Shown here: piece after piece, positions 41,885 to 50,377 of the stretch
Numbering within the stretch: position 1 is the first letter of the stretch
Layout of the letters: every line of letters starts with the position of its first letter
NCBI GenBank assembly: GCA_030063045.1
Contig: JAQSEB010000060.1
Location: 640,696-704,695, forward strand
Length of the DNA: 64,000 nucleotides
Direction: 5' to 3'
DNA from: Pratylenchus scribneri
Lineage: Eukaryota > Nematoda > Chromadorea > Rhabditida > Pratylenchidae
Translations under genes and position numbers: made by a program
Notes under the pieces: generated by a model
The model's database searches: none
What the model was told of the DNA's origin: nothing
The model's input: the letters and a program-made list of their open reading frames with translations, nothing else

Positions 41885-42233
41885 TCTAAATTACCCCGCT
41901 GCTATCATCTTTAATCTAGACAAATCAAATGAAGATGGCTCTCATTGGACTGCGGTTTTCGTCAGTGGAAAAAATAAAGAAGTGAACTATTTCGATAGTT
42001 ATTCGATCGAGCCAACAGGAGAAATCAAGCAATTTTTAAACCAATATAATAATTTAAGAATGAATAGATACCCTTATCAGTCACTAAATACAAATGTTTG
42101 TGGTCATTATTGTATTACTTTTATTTATTTTATGTCCTTAGGTTATCCCTTTGAAAGATTTTTACAATTGTTAAATTCATCTGAAAATTCAGATTTATTC
42201 GTAAAAAATATTGTTACAAAAATGTTGAAATAA
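41775..42233 (+). CDS. Adenain-like cysteine protease (C5 type), 152 aa
   Basis: The catalytic set of adenovirus-type proteases is visible: H57 in GSHWTAVF, D74 in YFDSYS, Q102 in YQSLNTN and nucleophile C109 in NVCGHYC. Length is short, as for Polinton proteases. It would process capsid precursors during maturation. The start overlaps the membrane protein gene by 110 bp. Confidence 0.9.
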   Translation: MASLDSDQITKILNFNRVTRRYFQGCYPSDQAPSKNDLNYPAAIIFNLDKSNEDGSHWTAVFVSGKNKEVNYFDSYSIEPTGEIKQFLNQYNNLRMNRYPYQSLNTNVCGHYCITFIYFMSLGYPFERFLQLLNSSENSDLFVKNIVTKMLK

Positions 42234-43050
42234 AATTTTAAAAAAATACAAATTATCGATAATTGTGTTCTCGCGATTAAGGGAATGGTCCCATAACATA
42301 ATCATTTAGACTGTAACGTCACGGCGATTTACCGTTCCTTATGAAATAGCTTAACATTCTAAAAAGCGGAAGGGCCATAGCTCACGTCCTGTGACGGCCA
42401 TTAGCTCGCAATCCGGATCGTTAGGGTGATCAACCTCTCTTACTAAGTTTAACATATATGAAATTAAGACCGAATTCTCAAATACAGAAAAGTAACCAAA
42501 ATTCCTCGGCCCCCTCTAGCCCACCCGCCGATTCTTTTTTGGCCTACCAGTTCCGGATCATTTTGGCCAAGCCAAGGCGATCTACCCTCACTACGATAAC
42601 AAAAACTTTCTATGAAATGTATGAACTAAATATAGTAAATGTAAGCAGAAACTCTACTTCTCGGAAGACCGATCCATAGAGCAATGCATCCATTTCCGGA
42701 TCATTTAGGCTATTAGCCAAGGCGATCTACCCTTACTCACTAATTTATTCTCACTATGATAGTCCCTACCCCCCATTATATATATTTCGTAATAATTAAA
42801 AATTTTAAACTAATTTTCTAAAAATTTTTCTGATTAAAATTAACTAAGAATTGGGGGACGTTACGCGACCGATCTTTTTAGTCAGCGATACTCGCGAACC
42901 CCAAACACGAGGACCTTAGCCGATGGTTTGGTAGGTCTTCACTTTAATTCTTGGAAAATTTTAATTATTTTTCCTTCATTCACTACCATATAAGATTTAA
43001 AATAATTCAAATTAAAATTTATTATATGGAGATATCGAAAATAACAATAA
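42234..43050. other. No gene; region between transcription blocks with a direct repeat
   Basis: A phrase of about 45 bp (GGATCATTTTGGCCAAGCCA then AGGCGATCTACCC) at about 42,554 recurs at about 42,698. A 73-codon frame across the first copy has no protein character. Convergent gene ends meet here, so terminators may be present. Confidence 0.5.
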
Positions 43051-43064
43051 TTGAATAAAATGAA

Positions 43065-43442
43065 TTATTTATTTTTTGGACTTATTAAGTCTGTCACTCC
43101 TGCATTGATTCTGATACATTCATCGCAAAATCCTATCCCTAATTGGAGGCGATCGTTGACTCGTGAAAATTTCTTCTTATTATTGAATAAGTGGTCGCTG
43201 CATTCTTTGCAGAGTTTAAAAATTAATAAATATTTTTGCTTACATAGCTTCCAGATTTGGGGCTCAGCTGGCTTCTCAGATGTTTCAGTCGTGACTTCTT
43301 CTTCTCCGCTTTCTTCAGTGCTAGACTTTACGTCATCCATTACTTGATCCTTCGCTTCCTGGGCACATGTTTTCTTCTTCTTCTTCTTTTTCAATTCTCG
43401 GTTATAGGGAGTTTTTTGATTCTTATTAATTGATTTACACAT
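43065..43442 (-). CDS. Polinton accessory zinc-ribbon-like protein, 125 aa
   Basis: The N-terminus is very basic (ELKKKKKKKTCAQEAKDQ), the middle acidic and Ser/Thr-rich (SSTEESGEEEVTTETS), and the C-terminus has Cys pairs (WKLCKQKY; FKLCKECSDHLF; IGFCDECIRIN) compatible with a zinc ribbon. Transcribed divergently from the PAZ gene through a GGGCG-box promoter. Basic tail plus acidic stretch plus ribbon suggests a nuclear regulator, by analogy only. Confidence 0.6.
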   Translation of the reverse strand: MCKSINKNQKTPYNRELKKKKKKKTCAQEAKDQVMDDVKSSTEESGEEEVTTETSEKPAEPQIWKLCKQKYLLIFKLCKECSDHLFNNKKKFSRVNDRLQLGIGFCDECIRINAGVTDLISPKNK

Positions 43443-43489
43443 TTTGGATTAAAATGAGGAATTAGTAGAAAAATGAAGAACTTATATAA

Positions 43490-43660
43490 AACCTAAAAGA
43501 GGGCGTGGTCAAAGGCGGAGCTTGGATATTTGGCAATTTTCCAAAAAAGGGCGTGGTCAAAAATTTGGCAAATTTCCAAAAAGGGCGGAGTCTAAATATT
43601 TGGCAAGATGCCAAAAAAACGTGAAATAGGCGTGGCTTAGACTACTATAAATATTCTCAA
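43490..43660. promoter_or_regulatory. Divergent promoter with repeated GGGCGTGG boxes
   Basis: Boxes GGGCGTGGTC (about 43,501 and 43,550), GGCGGAGC/GGGCGGAGTC (about 43,515 and 43,580) and GGCGTGGCTT (43,629), followed 9 bp later by TATAAATA (43,646-43,653). Repeated ATTTGGCAA lies between the boxes. Confidence 0.7.
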
Positions 43661-43696
43661 TATTTGTACCTAAATTTTATAATCCAATTAATAAAA

Positions 43697-44242
43697 ATGA
43701 CAGTTCTATTAGTCAACGAAATCGCTAAGCTACTTAAGTGTAATGTCTCAACAATTCGATTTCATCTCGACCATCCAGAAGATCGAAACAAAGTTATCCG
43801 ACATTTTTCCGGTGCCCTTCTTCAGACAACTTACCTAAATCGTAAAAAGGAAAAAACAAGAATACGTTTCGCTGGCATTACTGAAAACGGTGCATATAAT
43901 ATCAAAGCATATGGAAAATTGAAAATGCTATATAACTGTTCTATTGTACAACATTACTTTGCACGCCATAGAATCCGTCTGAGAGACCCTTATCTACAAT
44001 GCGTAGTGGCCCACACTCATCATAATACAGAGTTTTACCCAATTGAGTTACTTGAAATTGTTAGCAATCCATGGAATGAATTGCCAGGTTTAAAGATCGC
44101 TAATGATACTGAACCAAAATGTAATGTTCTTTTGCGCGTTTGCCCTCATTGCAAGGATTTATGTGAGATGCATTGCCCTGACGAATCGGACTCGGATAAA
44201 TTTAAAGAAATGGGGAAAAATATGTTTCTTGAACGTTGGTAA
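43697..44242 (+). CDS. Stand-alone Argonaute-type PAZ-domain protein, 181 aa
   Basis: Start ATG 43,697, 44 bp after a TATA box. Residues about 30-124 follow an Argonaute/Piwi PAZ domain: KVIRHFSGALLQTTYLNRKK, RIRFAGITENGAY, then SIVQHYFARHRIRLRDPYLQ and the hallmark TEFYPIELLEI (compare the xxYLPxELCxI end of Argonaute PAZ). PAZ binds the 3' end of guide RNAs. The usual N, MID and PIWI domains are absent: there is no room, and the tail (142-160) is a Cys cluster (CNVLLRVCPHCKDLCEMHC) that may bind zinc. Intronless, with an accessory-type promoter. I infer a small-RNA-binding decoy or silencing antagonist; a role in guarding element RNA is an alternative. Confidence 0.8.
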   Translation: MTVLLVNEIAKLLKCNVSTIRFHLDHPEDRNKVIRHFSGALLQTTYLNRKKEKTRIRFAGITENGAYNIKAYGKLKMLYNCSIVQHYFARHRIRLRDPYLQCVVAHTHHNTEFYPIELLEIVSNPWNELPGLKIANDTEPKCNVLLRVCPHCKDLCEMHCPDESDSDKFKEMGKNMFLERW

Positions 44243-44449
44243 ATTGTTAATTTTGATTAATAGTTATCTTCTTATCCTTAATTCTATTAAATTACCCCTA
44301 AAAATGGAAACTTCTCTAGCCTAATTTTATAATAATTGTAACTTCTCTATTATCTATTTTATCATCTGATGATTAGTTAATATAAAATCGAAAAAATATG
44401 CGTTCATTATTATCAAATTTTTATTTTTTAAACTTTAATATGATAAAAA
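44243..44449. other. Convergent gap
   Basis: AT-rich 207 bp between the ends of the PAZ and innexin genes. No gene. Confidence 0.4.
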
Positions 44450-45535
44450 TTAAACATTTAATTGATGTAAAACAAATAATTGATTAATGAATTGATGAGT
44501 TAAAGGTATTCCAAAATTATTGAGAATAAAATATGTTATGAGTCGGTAATCAGAATTATATACTTTTTTGAATTGTTCAATTTCTAAAGGATTTTGACCC
44601 TCTAATGATAGATTAATTTGTCGATTAATTAGGAGATAAGAAATTACAACTTTAAAAATATAAAACATATTAAAGAATAAGAGAAATATTAAATAAAAGT
44701 AAATACACATGAAAATTTTTTCGTTTAAAATATTTATTGTAAGCAAGCATTGGAAGGTATGGTTGTGAGGATTTCCAAGGGAAGTAATTTTCATGTCGCA
44801 AAATGTAATTCTAGGAAAAATTGAACCGTTATTCTCATCATACAATAAAGATATGAGTACATCATAGCCCCAGAATAAATTCATTTTTCCTACCAATAGA
44901 GTTAAAAATAATAGTTGCATTATTACGTTGAACAAGCATATTGATTTCACAATTATGAAAATGAAGCCGTTTTTCAGCAATGCTGTAAAATTCAGAAATG
45001 CCACGATTCTGGAGAACGAGTTAAATTCATTTTCCAATTCGATTTCCTCCTTCAGTTTACTGACAATTTTTGCAATTTCCTTTTTCCTTTTTCCACTTGA
45101 AAGGCTTCGGATTGAATCGAATTTTTCTATAATGTCACAAACATCAACCGTTCGCGAATAAAAGTATTTAATGATTAAACATGGAAAGTAGAAACAGATG
45201 GCTTGCTTAAATAAAATTAGTGGTAGCCATGGGTAATAATGAATCTTGTCGTACGGTCTTATTCCATATATTATGTCGTCCATATTCGTTTGAGGAGAAT
45301 AGGTTTTTTGAGTAAAACAGTATTCCTTACTATAATCGTTCCATGTAGGGTTAAAATTTGCGGGTAAAAGGCATTGTATGGGTGAACCAAGATACTGCTT
45401 TGCTGAGATGATTAGAGCACAAATGGCAAATAATATTGGTGTAAAAATATAATTTAAGAAGTCTGCGAAATCATCGGTCGGATTTCGTTTAAATTTGCCG
45501 ATAAAAGATTCCGAAAGAAAGGGAATTTTAAACAT
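44450..45535 (-). CDS. Innexin (gap-junction protein) carried by the Polinton, 361 aa
   Basis: Start ATG 45,535 (MFKIPFLSESF), as innexins begin, and downstream of a TATA box; the longer frame runs into the promoter. Hallmarks: DDFADFLNY, SAKQYLGSPIQCLLPANF, YSKEYCFTQKTY and the innexin-defining YYPWLPLIL (usually YYQWVP). The second loop has FPRITFCDMKI and HTFQCLLTINILNEKIF. All four extracellular Cys are present with normal spacing: C-x17-C (C55, C73) in loop 1 and C-x16-C in loop 2. Four membrane helices are visible. Length is near normal. Host innexins build gap junctions and hemichannels. The gene is intronless and shares the element's promoter type. I infer captured host cargo still under selection. 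Confidence 0.93.
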   Translation of the reverse strand: MFKIPFLSESFIGKFKRNPTDDFADFLNYIFTPILFAICALIISAKQYLGSPIQCLLPANFNPTWNDYSKEYCFTQKTYSPQTNMDDIIYGIRPYDKIHYYPWLPLILFKQAICFYFPCLIIKYFYSRTVDVCDIIEKFDSIRSLSSGKRKKEIAKIVSKLKEEIELENEFNSFSRIVAFLNFTALLKNGFIFIIVKSICLFNVIMQLLFLTLLVGKMNLFWGYDVLISLLYDENNGSIFPRITFCDMKITSLGNPHNHTFQCLLTINILNEKIFMCIYFYLIFLLFFNMFYIFKVVISYLLINRQINLSLEGQNPLEIEQFKKVYNSDYRLITYFILNNFGIPLTHQFINQLFVLHQLNV

Positions 45536-45559
45536 TTTTATAATAGACTGACAAATTTT

Positions 45560-45660
45560 CAGCTTACTTATAAACAAGCAAGCCACGCCCTTTCTGGGCG
45601 GAGTCTAAATATTAGGCAAGATGCTAAAAGGGCGGGGCTTAATTCGTTGTATAAAAATGA
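45560..45660. promoter_or_regulatory. Divergent promoter of innexin and PolB genes
   Basis: Minus strand: GGGCGTGGCTT then TTATAA (45,568-45,573) serves the innexin gene. Plus strand: GGGCGGAGTCTAAATATT (about 45,598), then GGGCGGGGCTT (45,630-45,640) and TATAAAAA (45,650-45,657) serves PolB. Box-to-TATA spacing is 8-11 bp on both sides. Confidence 0.75.
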
Positions 45661-45698
45661 TACATTTTTCATTTAATTTTCATATTTTATCCACCGCA

Positions 45699-48600
45699 AT
45701 GGATGATCAACCACCTACAAAAAAACGACGTATTGATTATACCGATGAGGAATTAGAGATTGTAAAAGAAATTGACAACCATGTAAAGTTATTGGAGGGT
45801 GAAATAAGTTTTAATGAGAAATATAAATGTCTGCAATGCAAAACTAAATATTCAATCGAATCAATTCCGGATGATCCAGAATCCCTCCTGTCTGAAGTGT
45901 TCCAGACTTGTGTTGATGATGCAATTAAAGTTAGCAAAAGTAAAAAAATTAAACCCGATCAGTTAGGAGCAATGATTAGCTCTTCTTTGTTAGATCCAGA
46001 TATATGGATTCCTATTCGTGAGATTACAGAAAATACAACTGATGCAATATTAAACCGGTTCCTACTCGTAGCTCAATCAAAAAGAAAGGAAGGAGAGGGA
46101 TCTCTTTGGGGGGATCCCTTCACAGTAACTATCACAGTTTTGGATAAAAATTCATTGGAAAAAAAGCGTACTATTAAAGGAAAAGGCAAAAATAAAAATG
46201 TAGTCAAACATAACTTTAATCAAAAGAACTTAATTAAAATTGAGAATTCGGACAATTATTGTCTATTCTATGCCCTACAACTGACATTGATTTACCAATT
46301 AAAATGTATGAACCAAGTAAAATTTTATAGATATCAAAAAGAAGAATCGAGCAATTTAAAATATGATGTGCACTCCTTGATGAAAAACTGCTATATTCCA
46401 TTCAACAATGAAATATATGATGCAACTTATTATGGTCCCATAATCATAAATTACTGGAATCAAATCTACAAATCTCATAAATTTAAATTGTTCATTTTTG
46501 GTGAATTTGGCAACTATAAACCTATTTTTAAATACGGCGACGACGCTTTTGATATTGCTATTATAATTTATCATCACGATAATCATTTTGAAGGAGTCCG
46601 GAATATTGCTTCCATATTTGGTAGAAATAAATATTGCTTAAGCTGTGAATCACCTTTTACAAATAATAAATCACACCGAAAAACTTGTAAAAGCAGATGC
46701 ATTAATTGTACAAGACATGGACTATCTTACCCATGTCCTGAAAAACCGGATTATAAAGCGTATTGTAAAGATTGTAAGAAAAGTTTTATAAATCCTGATT
46801 GTTTTAAATATCATTTGGAAAATAATATATGTGAAATATCAAAGAAATGTGAGGCTTGTGGAAAAATTTATGACGTTTCTCAAAATACAATAAATGGAAG
46901 AAATGGGCATACCTGCAACGAGAAATGGTGCTATAGATGTAAAATATTTCATGAAAAAGAAAGAGGCTGCTATATACAAAAATTAACATTAAAATTCCCC
47001 AAGGACTACAGAATCCTTGTCTACGACGTTGAAACTATGCAACATAAAAGTATCGACCCTATAAAATTTCCGGAAAGATTTCAACATAACGTGAATTTTA
47101 TCGCACTAAAAGTAATATGCACAAGTTGCATACGGTTCAATCGAATTAATGACAGTTTATTACATGAAGATTGTGAAATTTGCGGCTCATATCGAACTAT
47201 AACGTTTTCTCATAGAAATTTTAATGATACCTTTGTTGACCATAAGATCATTACCGATGACCCTTTGAACGATTTTGTTGAATGGATTCTCTCTAAATTT
47301 TCAACAAAATATAAAAGTATTTGTTTCGCCCACTATGGAGGAAGATTTGATCACATTCTGACTTTTAAAGAATTATTCAGACTCGGTTTTAAACCCGGAT
47401 TGATCAAAAAAGGCAATAAAATATATCAGATGAAAATTCCCAGAGGCAAAATAAATTCTGAAATTATATTTAGAGATTCTTATAATCTGACACCAATTTC
47501 ACTCGAATCTTTGGTCCCAGCGTTTGATTTAAAAATCGAGGAAAAATTGTTTTTTCCACATTTAGCAAATAACCCTTCAAATTATGATAAAATTCTACCT
47601 AATTTACCTCCTAGAGAGGATTACATGGAAGGCGGAATGTTACCAACTAAAAAAGCAAAATTCTGTAAATACTATGAAAAACATAAAAATGAATCCTTCA
47701 ATTTATCCGAAAAACTAGCTGAATACTGCTTAAACGACGTCGAAATTCTCTGTGCCGCCCTTGTAGCATTTAGGGCTGAATTTTATGAATTGAGTAGAAA
47801 AAAGAAAAGAAAACAAATCATGTACAATTCTACTAATAATCTATGGAGAAATTGGAAGCCTGAAGACAGAGGGATTGATATATTAAATGCTGCAATCACT
47901 ATTGCAAGCGGATGCATGCAACATTTTAGGCTAAATCATTTGCCGGAAAATCATGTTGGAATAACCCCTGAGAGAGGATATGACACTGCTGAAAATCAGA
48001 GCTTCCTAGCTTTAAAGTTTATAAAATGGTTCTCCTACAAAAACGGCATTTCCTTTCGGACATCTCTCTCTAAGGAAGGTGAATATAAATGTGGACCATA
48101 TAAAATAGATGGATATGCGGAAAAGGAGAAATTAGGATTAGAAATAAACGGTTGCGTCTGGCATGCTTGTCCTATACATTATCCTGATGATCAATTCATT
48201 CTACCATCGGGAAAGACCGCAGGGAAGGTTCGAGAAATGGATGAAATAAGAATGGATTTTATAAAAAGAGAAATACCTAATATAAAGATTTATTGGGAAT
48301 GCCAAGTTATGGATATGCTAAGGAAGGATAATGAAATGAAGACCTTTTTTGATAATTGTCTCGATGAAGGCCCGCTAAATGTAAAGGATTGTTATTTTGG
48401 AGGAAGAACACAACCTTTTAAAGTCTATCATGAAGCTAAGGAAGGAGAGAAGTTGGCATATTATGATTTTACTTCACTTTACCCGTACACAAATTTTGTG
48501 ACCGAATACCCTGTTGGCCATCCTGAAGTACATATTTTAAACGAGAATGTTTTGTGGCAAAAACCAGAAGATAATCCATACAAAATCGCCCTTCTCAAAG

Positions 48601-49787
48601 TATTTGTAATACCTCCAAGAAAGATTGATATACCCGTGCTGCCTATGAAGTTTGACGATAGACTCTTATTCCCTCTCTGTCGATTATGCTGTCTAAAATA
48701 TCCTACAGGTGCAGTAATCAAAAACTATAGTTGTGAACATACCGATCAAGAGAGAGGTTGGATTTCGTCTTGTACATCGATAGAATTAAATTTCGCTCTG
48801 AAAGAGGGTTATAAAGTGGATAAACTATACAGAGTTTTAGAATTTAAACAAACAGATTCCAAACTTTTTCGTGGCTATGTTTCTGAATTTTTAGCCATGA
48901 AAATTCATGCATCTGGCTTTCCTAATGACATTAAAACAGAGGAAGATGAAGAAAAATATATTAAAGAATGTGATGAGAAATTTGGAATAAAAATTGAAAA
49001 GAAAAAGATGATCAAAAATAATGGAAAAAGATTCATCGCAAAATTGTGTGCTAATAACCTTTGGGGTCGATTTTCTCTAAAAAATCATTTTGTAAAAACT
49101 CATATTGTCATTTCTCCGGCAGAATTGAGAGAATTCTTGGAAGATAAAAAGATAGAAGTAAATGCGATAGATTTTTTAACGGAGGATTCAATTTTGTTAA
49201 GTTATGAAGTTAAAAATGAATTTATCGAAGAACATGATTGCTCAAATGTCATTATAAGCCTATGGACTACATCTCAAGCCAGATTGTTTCTCCTTGAGGC
49301 AATGCTGAAGGTTTCAAGAACAGAGGGATGCGAATTATGCTATTGCGACACTGATTCAATAATTTATTCATACAAAATAAACAACAATCCTTTAAAAACA
49401 GGGCCTCATCTAGGGGATTTAACGGATGAATACCCTAATAAGGAAATATTGGAGTTCATTTCAGGAGGTGCCAAGCAATATGGACTGAAGCTCAAGGATA
49501 ATTCGACTGGAGAGATCACATACAGCTTAAAGTTAAGGGGAATAACACTCAACAACGAAATACTTAAAACCACTTTGTGTTATGAGAATTTTAAAGAAAG
49601 TGTACTAAATTATGCCAAATATGGAAAAATCGAAACTATCCCAGTTACTTACGACAGATTTATACGGCCTTCGATAAAGAAAGGAGAAATTATATCAAGA
49701 AAGATGATAAAAGTTTATAAACCTTATGTTTCTAAAGGCATATTAGATGGCTATTATATAAGAGATTTTGGTTTTATTAATTTGTAA
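45699..49787 (+). CDS. polB: Protein-primed family B DNA polymerase, 1,362 aa
   Basis: Start taken as ATG 45,699 (MDDQPPTKKRR); in-frame ATGs at 45,621 and 45,657 are closer to the TATA. The N-terminal third has Cys/His clusters (CLSCESPF, CINCTRHG, YCKDCKKSF, CEACGKIY) typical of Maverick PolB. Exonuclease motifs: YDVETM (about 441), HYGGRFDHIL (about 542) and EYCLNDVEIL. Polymerase motifs: A YYDFTSLYPY (about 920), B KLCANNLWGRF (about 1,114) and C YCDTDSIIY (about 1,214). An inserted module (EINGCVWHACPIHY) before motif A resembles the nuclease-like insert of many Polinton polymerases. It would replicate the element by protein priming at the termini. Confidence 0.95.
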   Translation: MDDQPPTKKRRIDYTDEELEIVKEIDNHVKLLEGEISFNEKYKCLQCKTKYSIESIPDDPESLLSEVFQTCVDDAIKVSKSKKIKPDQLGAMISSSLLDPDIWIPIREITENTTDAILNRFLLVAQSKRKEGEGSLWGDPFTVTITVLDKNSLEKKRTIKGKGKNKNVVKHNFNQKNLIKIENSDNYCLFYALQLTLIYQLKCMNQVKFYRYQKEESSNLKYDVHSLMKNCYIPFNNEIYDATYYGPIIINYWNQIYKSHKFKLFIFGEFGNYKPIFKYGDDAFDIAIIIYHHDNHFEGVRNIASIFGRNKYCLSCESPFTNNKSHRKTCKSRCINCTRHGLSYPCPEKPDYKAYCKDCKKSFINPDCFKYHLENNICEISKKCEACGKIYDVSQNTINGRNGHTCNEKWCYRCKIFHEKERGCYIQKLTLKFPKDYRILVYDVETMQHKSIDPIKFPERFQHNVNFIALKVICTSCIRFNRINDSLLHEDCEICGSYRTITFSHRNFNDTFVDHKIITDDPLNDFVEWILSKFSTKYKSICFAHYGGRFDHILTFKELFRLGFKPGLIKKGNKIYQMKIPRGKINSEIIFRDSYNLTPISLESLVPAFDLKIEEKLFFPHLANNPSNYDKILPNLPPREDYMEGGMLPTKKAKFCKYYEKHKNESFNLSEKLAEYCLNDVEILCAALVAFRAEFYELSRKKKRKQIMYNSTNNLWRNWKPEDRGIDILNAAITIASGCMQHFRLNHLPENHVGITPERGYDTAENQSFLALKFIKWFSYKNGISFRTSLSKEGEYKCGPYKIDGYAEKEKLGLEINGCVWHACPIHYPDDQFILPSGKTAGKVREMDEIRMDFIKREIPNIKIYWECQVMDMLRKDNEMKTFFDNCLDEGPLNVKDCYFGGRTQPFKVYHEAKEGEKLAYYDFTSLYPYTNFVTEYPVGHPEVHILNENVLWQKPEDNPYKIALLKVFVIPPRKIDIPVLPMKFDDRLLFPLCRLCCLKYPTGAVIKNYSCEHTDQERGWISSCTSIELNFALKEGYKVDKLYRVLEFKQTDSKLFRGYVSEFLAMKIHASGFPNDIKTEEDEEKYIKECDEKFGIKIEKKKMIKNNGKRFIAKLCANNLWGRFSLKNHFVKTHIVISPAELREFLEDKKIEVNAIDFLTEDSILLSYEVKNEFIEEHDCSNVIISLWTTSQARLFLLEAMLKVSRTEGCELCYCDTDSIIYSYKINNNPLKTGPHLGDLTDEYPNKEILEFISGGAKQYGLKLKDNSTGEITYSLKLRGITLNNEILKTTLCYENFKESVLNYAKYGKIETIPVTYDRFIRPSIKKGEIISRKMIKVYKPYVSKGILDGYYIRDFGFINL

Positions 49788-49894
49788 TTATTATTATATT
49801 GTTAATTGTATTTTGAAAATAAATTTTTATTTGTATCAGAACATTTAATTTTTATTTTTATTAGATTAATTTACATTTAAAATAATAATAAAAT

Positions 49895-50365
49895 TTCTGA
49901 GGAATTTCGTAACATGATGACTCATCACATTCCTTACTATTTCGTAAGATGATGACTCATCACATTCCTTACTATTTCGTAACCTGATGACTCACCACAT
50001 TCCTTACTATTTCGTAACATGATGACTCATCACTATTTCGTAATATGACTCACATCACATTCCTTACTATTTCGTAATCTATGATTCATCACTATTTCGT
50101 AATCTATGACTCATCACTATTTCGTAATCTATGACTCATCATATTCCTTACTATTTCGTAATCTATGACTCATCACATTCCTTACTATTTCGTAATCTAT
50201 GACTCATCACTATTTCGTAATCTATGACTCACATCACATTCCTTACTATTTCGTAATCTATGACTCATCACTATTTCGTAATCTATGATTCATCATATTC
50301 CTTACTATTTCGTAATCTATGACTCATCAAATTCCCAACTTTTTCGTAATCTAATGATTCATAAA
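49895..50365. repeat. Right-end tandem array of the Polinton
   Basis: About fifteen irregular copies of TATTTCGTAATCTATGACTC followed by ATCAC(ATTCCTTAC). Two unit lengths alternate, with and without ATTCCTTAC. Related phrases lie in the left promoter region (33,290-33,400) in inverse orientation. May be a subterminal replication or packaging region. Confidence 0.85.
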
Positions 50366-50377
50366 TTTCTTAATAAA

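Larger units (their letters stand above)
32692..50365. mobile_element. Maverick/Polinton virus-like transposon (gene-bearing core)
   Basis: The block contains the full Polinton hallmark set: protein-primed PolB, retroviral-type integrase with chromodomain, FtsK/HerA-type packaging ATPase, adenain-like cysteine protease, double-jelly-roll major capsid protein and a minor capsid protein. All large frames are intronless. Polintons integrate with the integrase, replicate with PolB and are thought able to form virions. Terminal repeats are uncertain: a candidate inverted pair lies at 25,600-25,725 and 50,378-50,755, outside this core. Apart from the minor capsid frame change, no core gene is visibly broken, so the copy looks young. 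Confidence 0.93.

Noticed and set aside
42458..42679. 73-codon frame inside the Polinton
   Set aside because: Spans a direct repeat in a non-coding gap and has no protein character.
45535..45586. Longer innexin start (17 extra residues)
   Set aside because: The extension runs over the TATA box; the ATG at 45,535 matches the normal innexin start.
49895..50365. Repeat array with variable segments, checked as CRISPR-like
   Set aside because: The segments between repeats are themselves repeated; it is a transposon-end minisatellite.
32692..50365. Search for a gB-type fusogen, as reported in some nematode Mavericks
   Set aside because: No large ectodomain-plus-membrane-helix frame is present; membrane proteins here are the innexin and the 109-aa protein.
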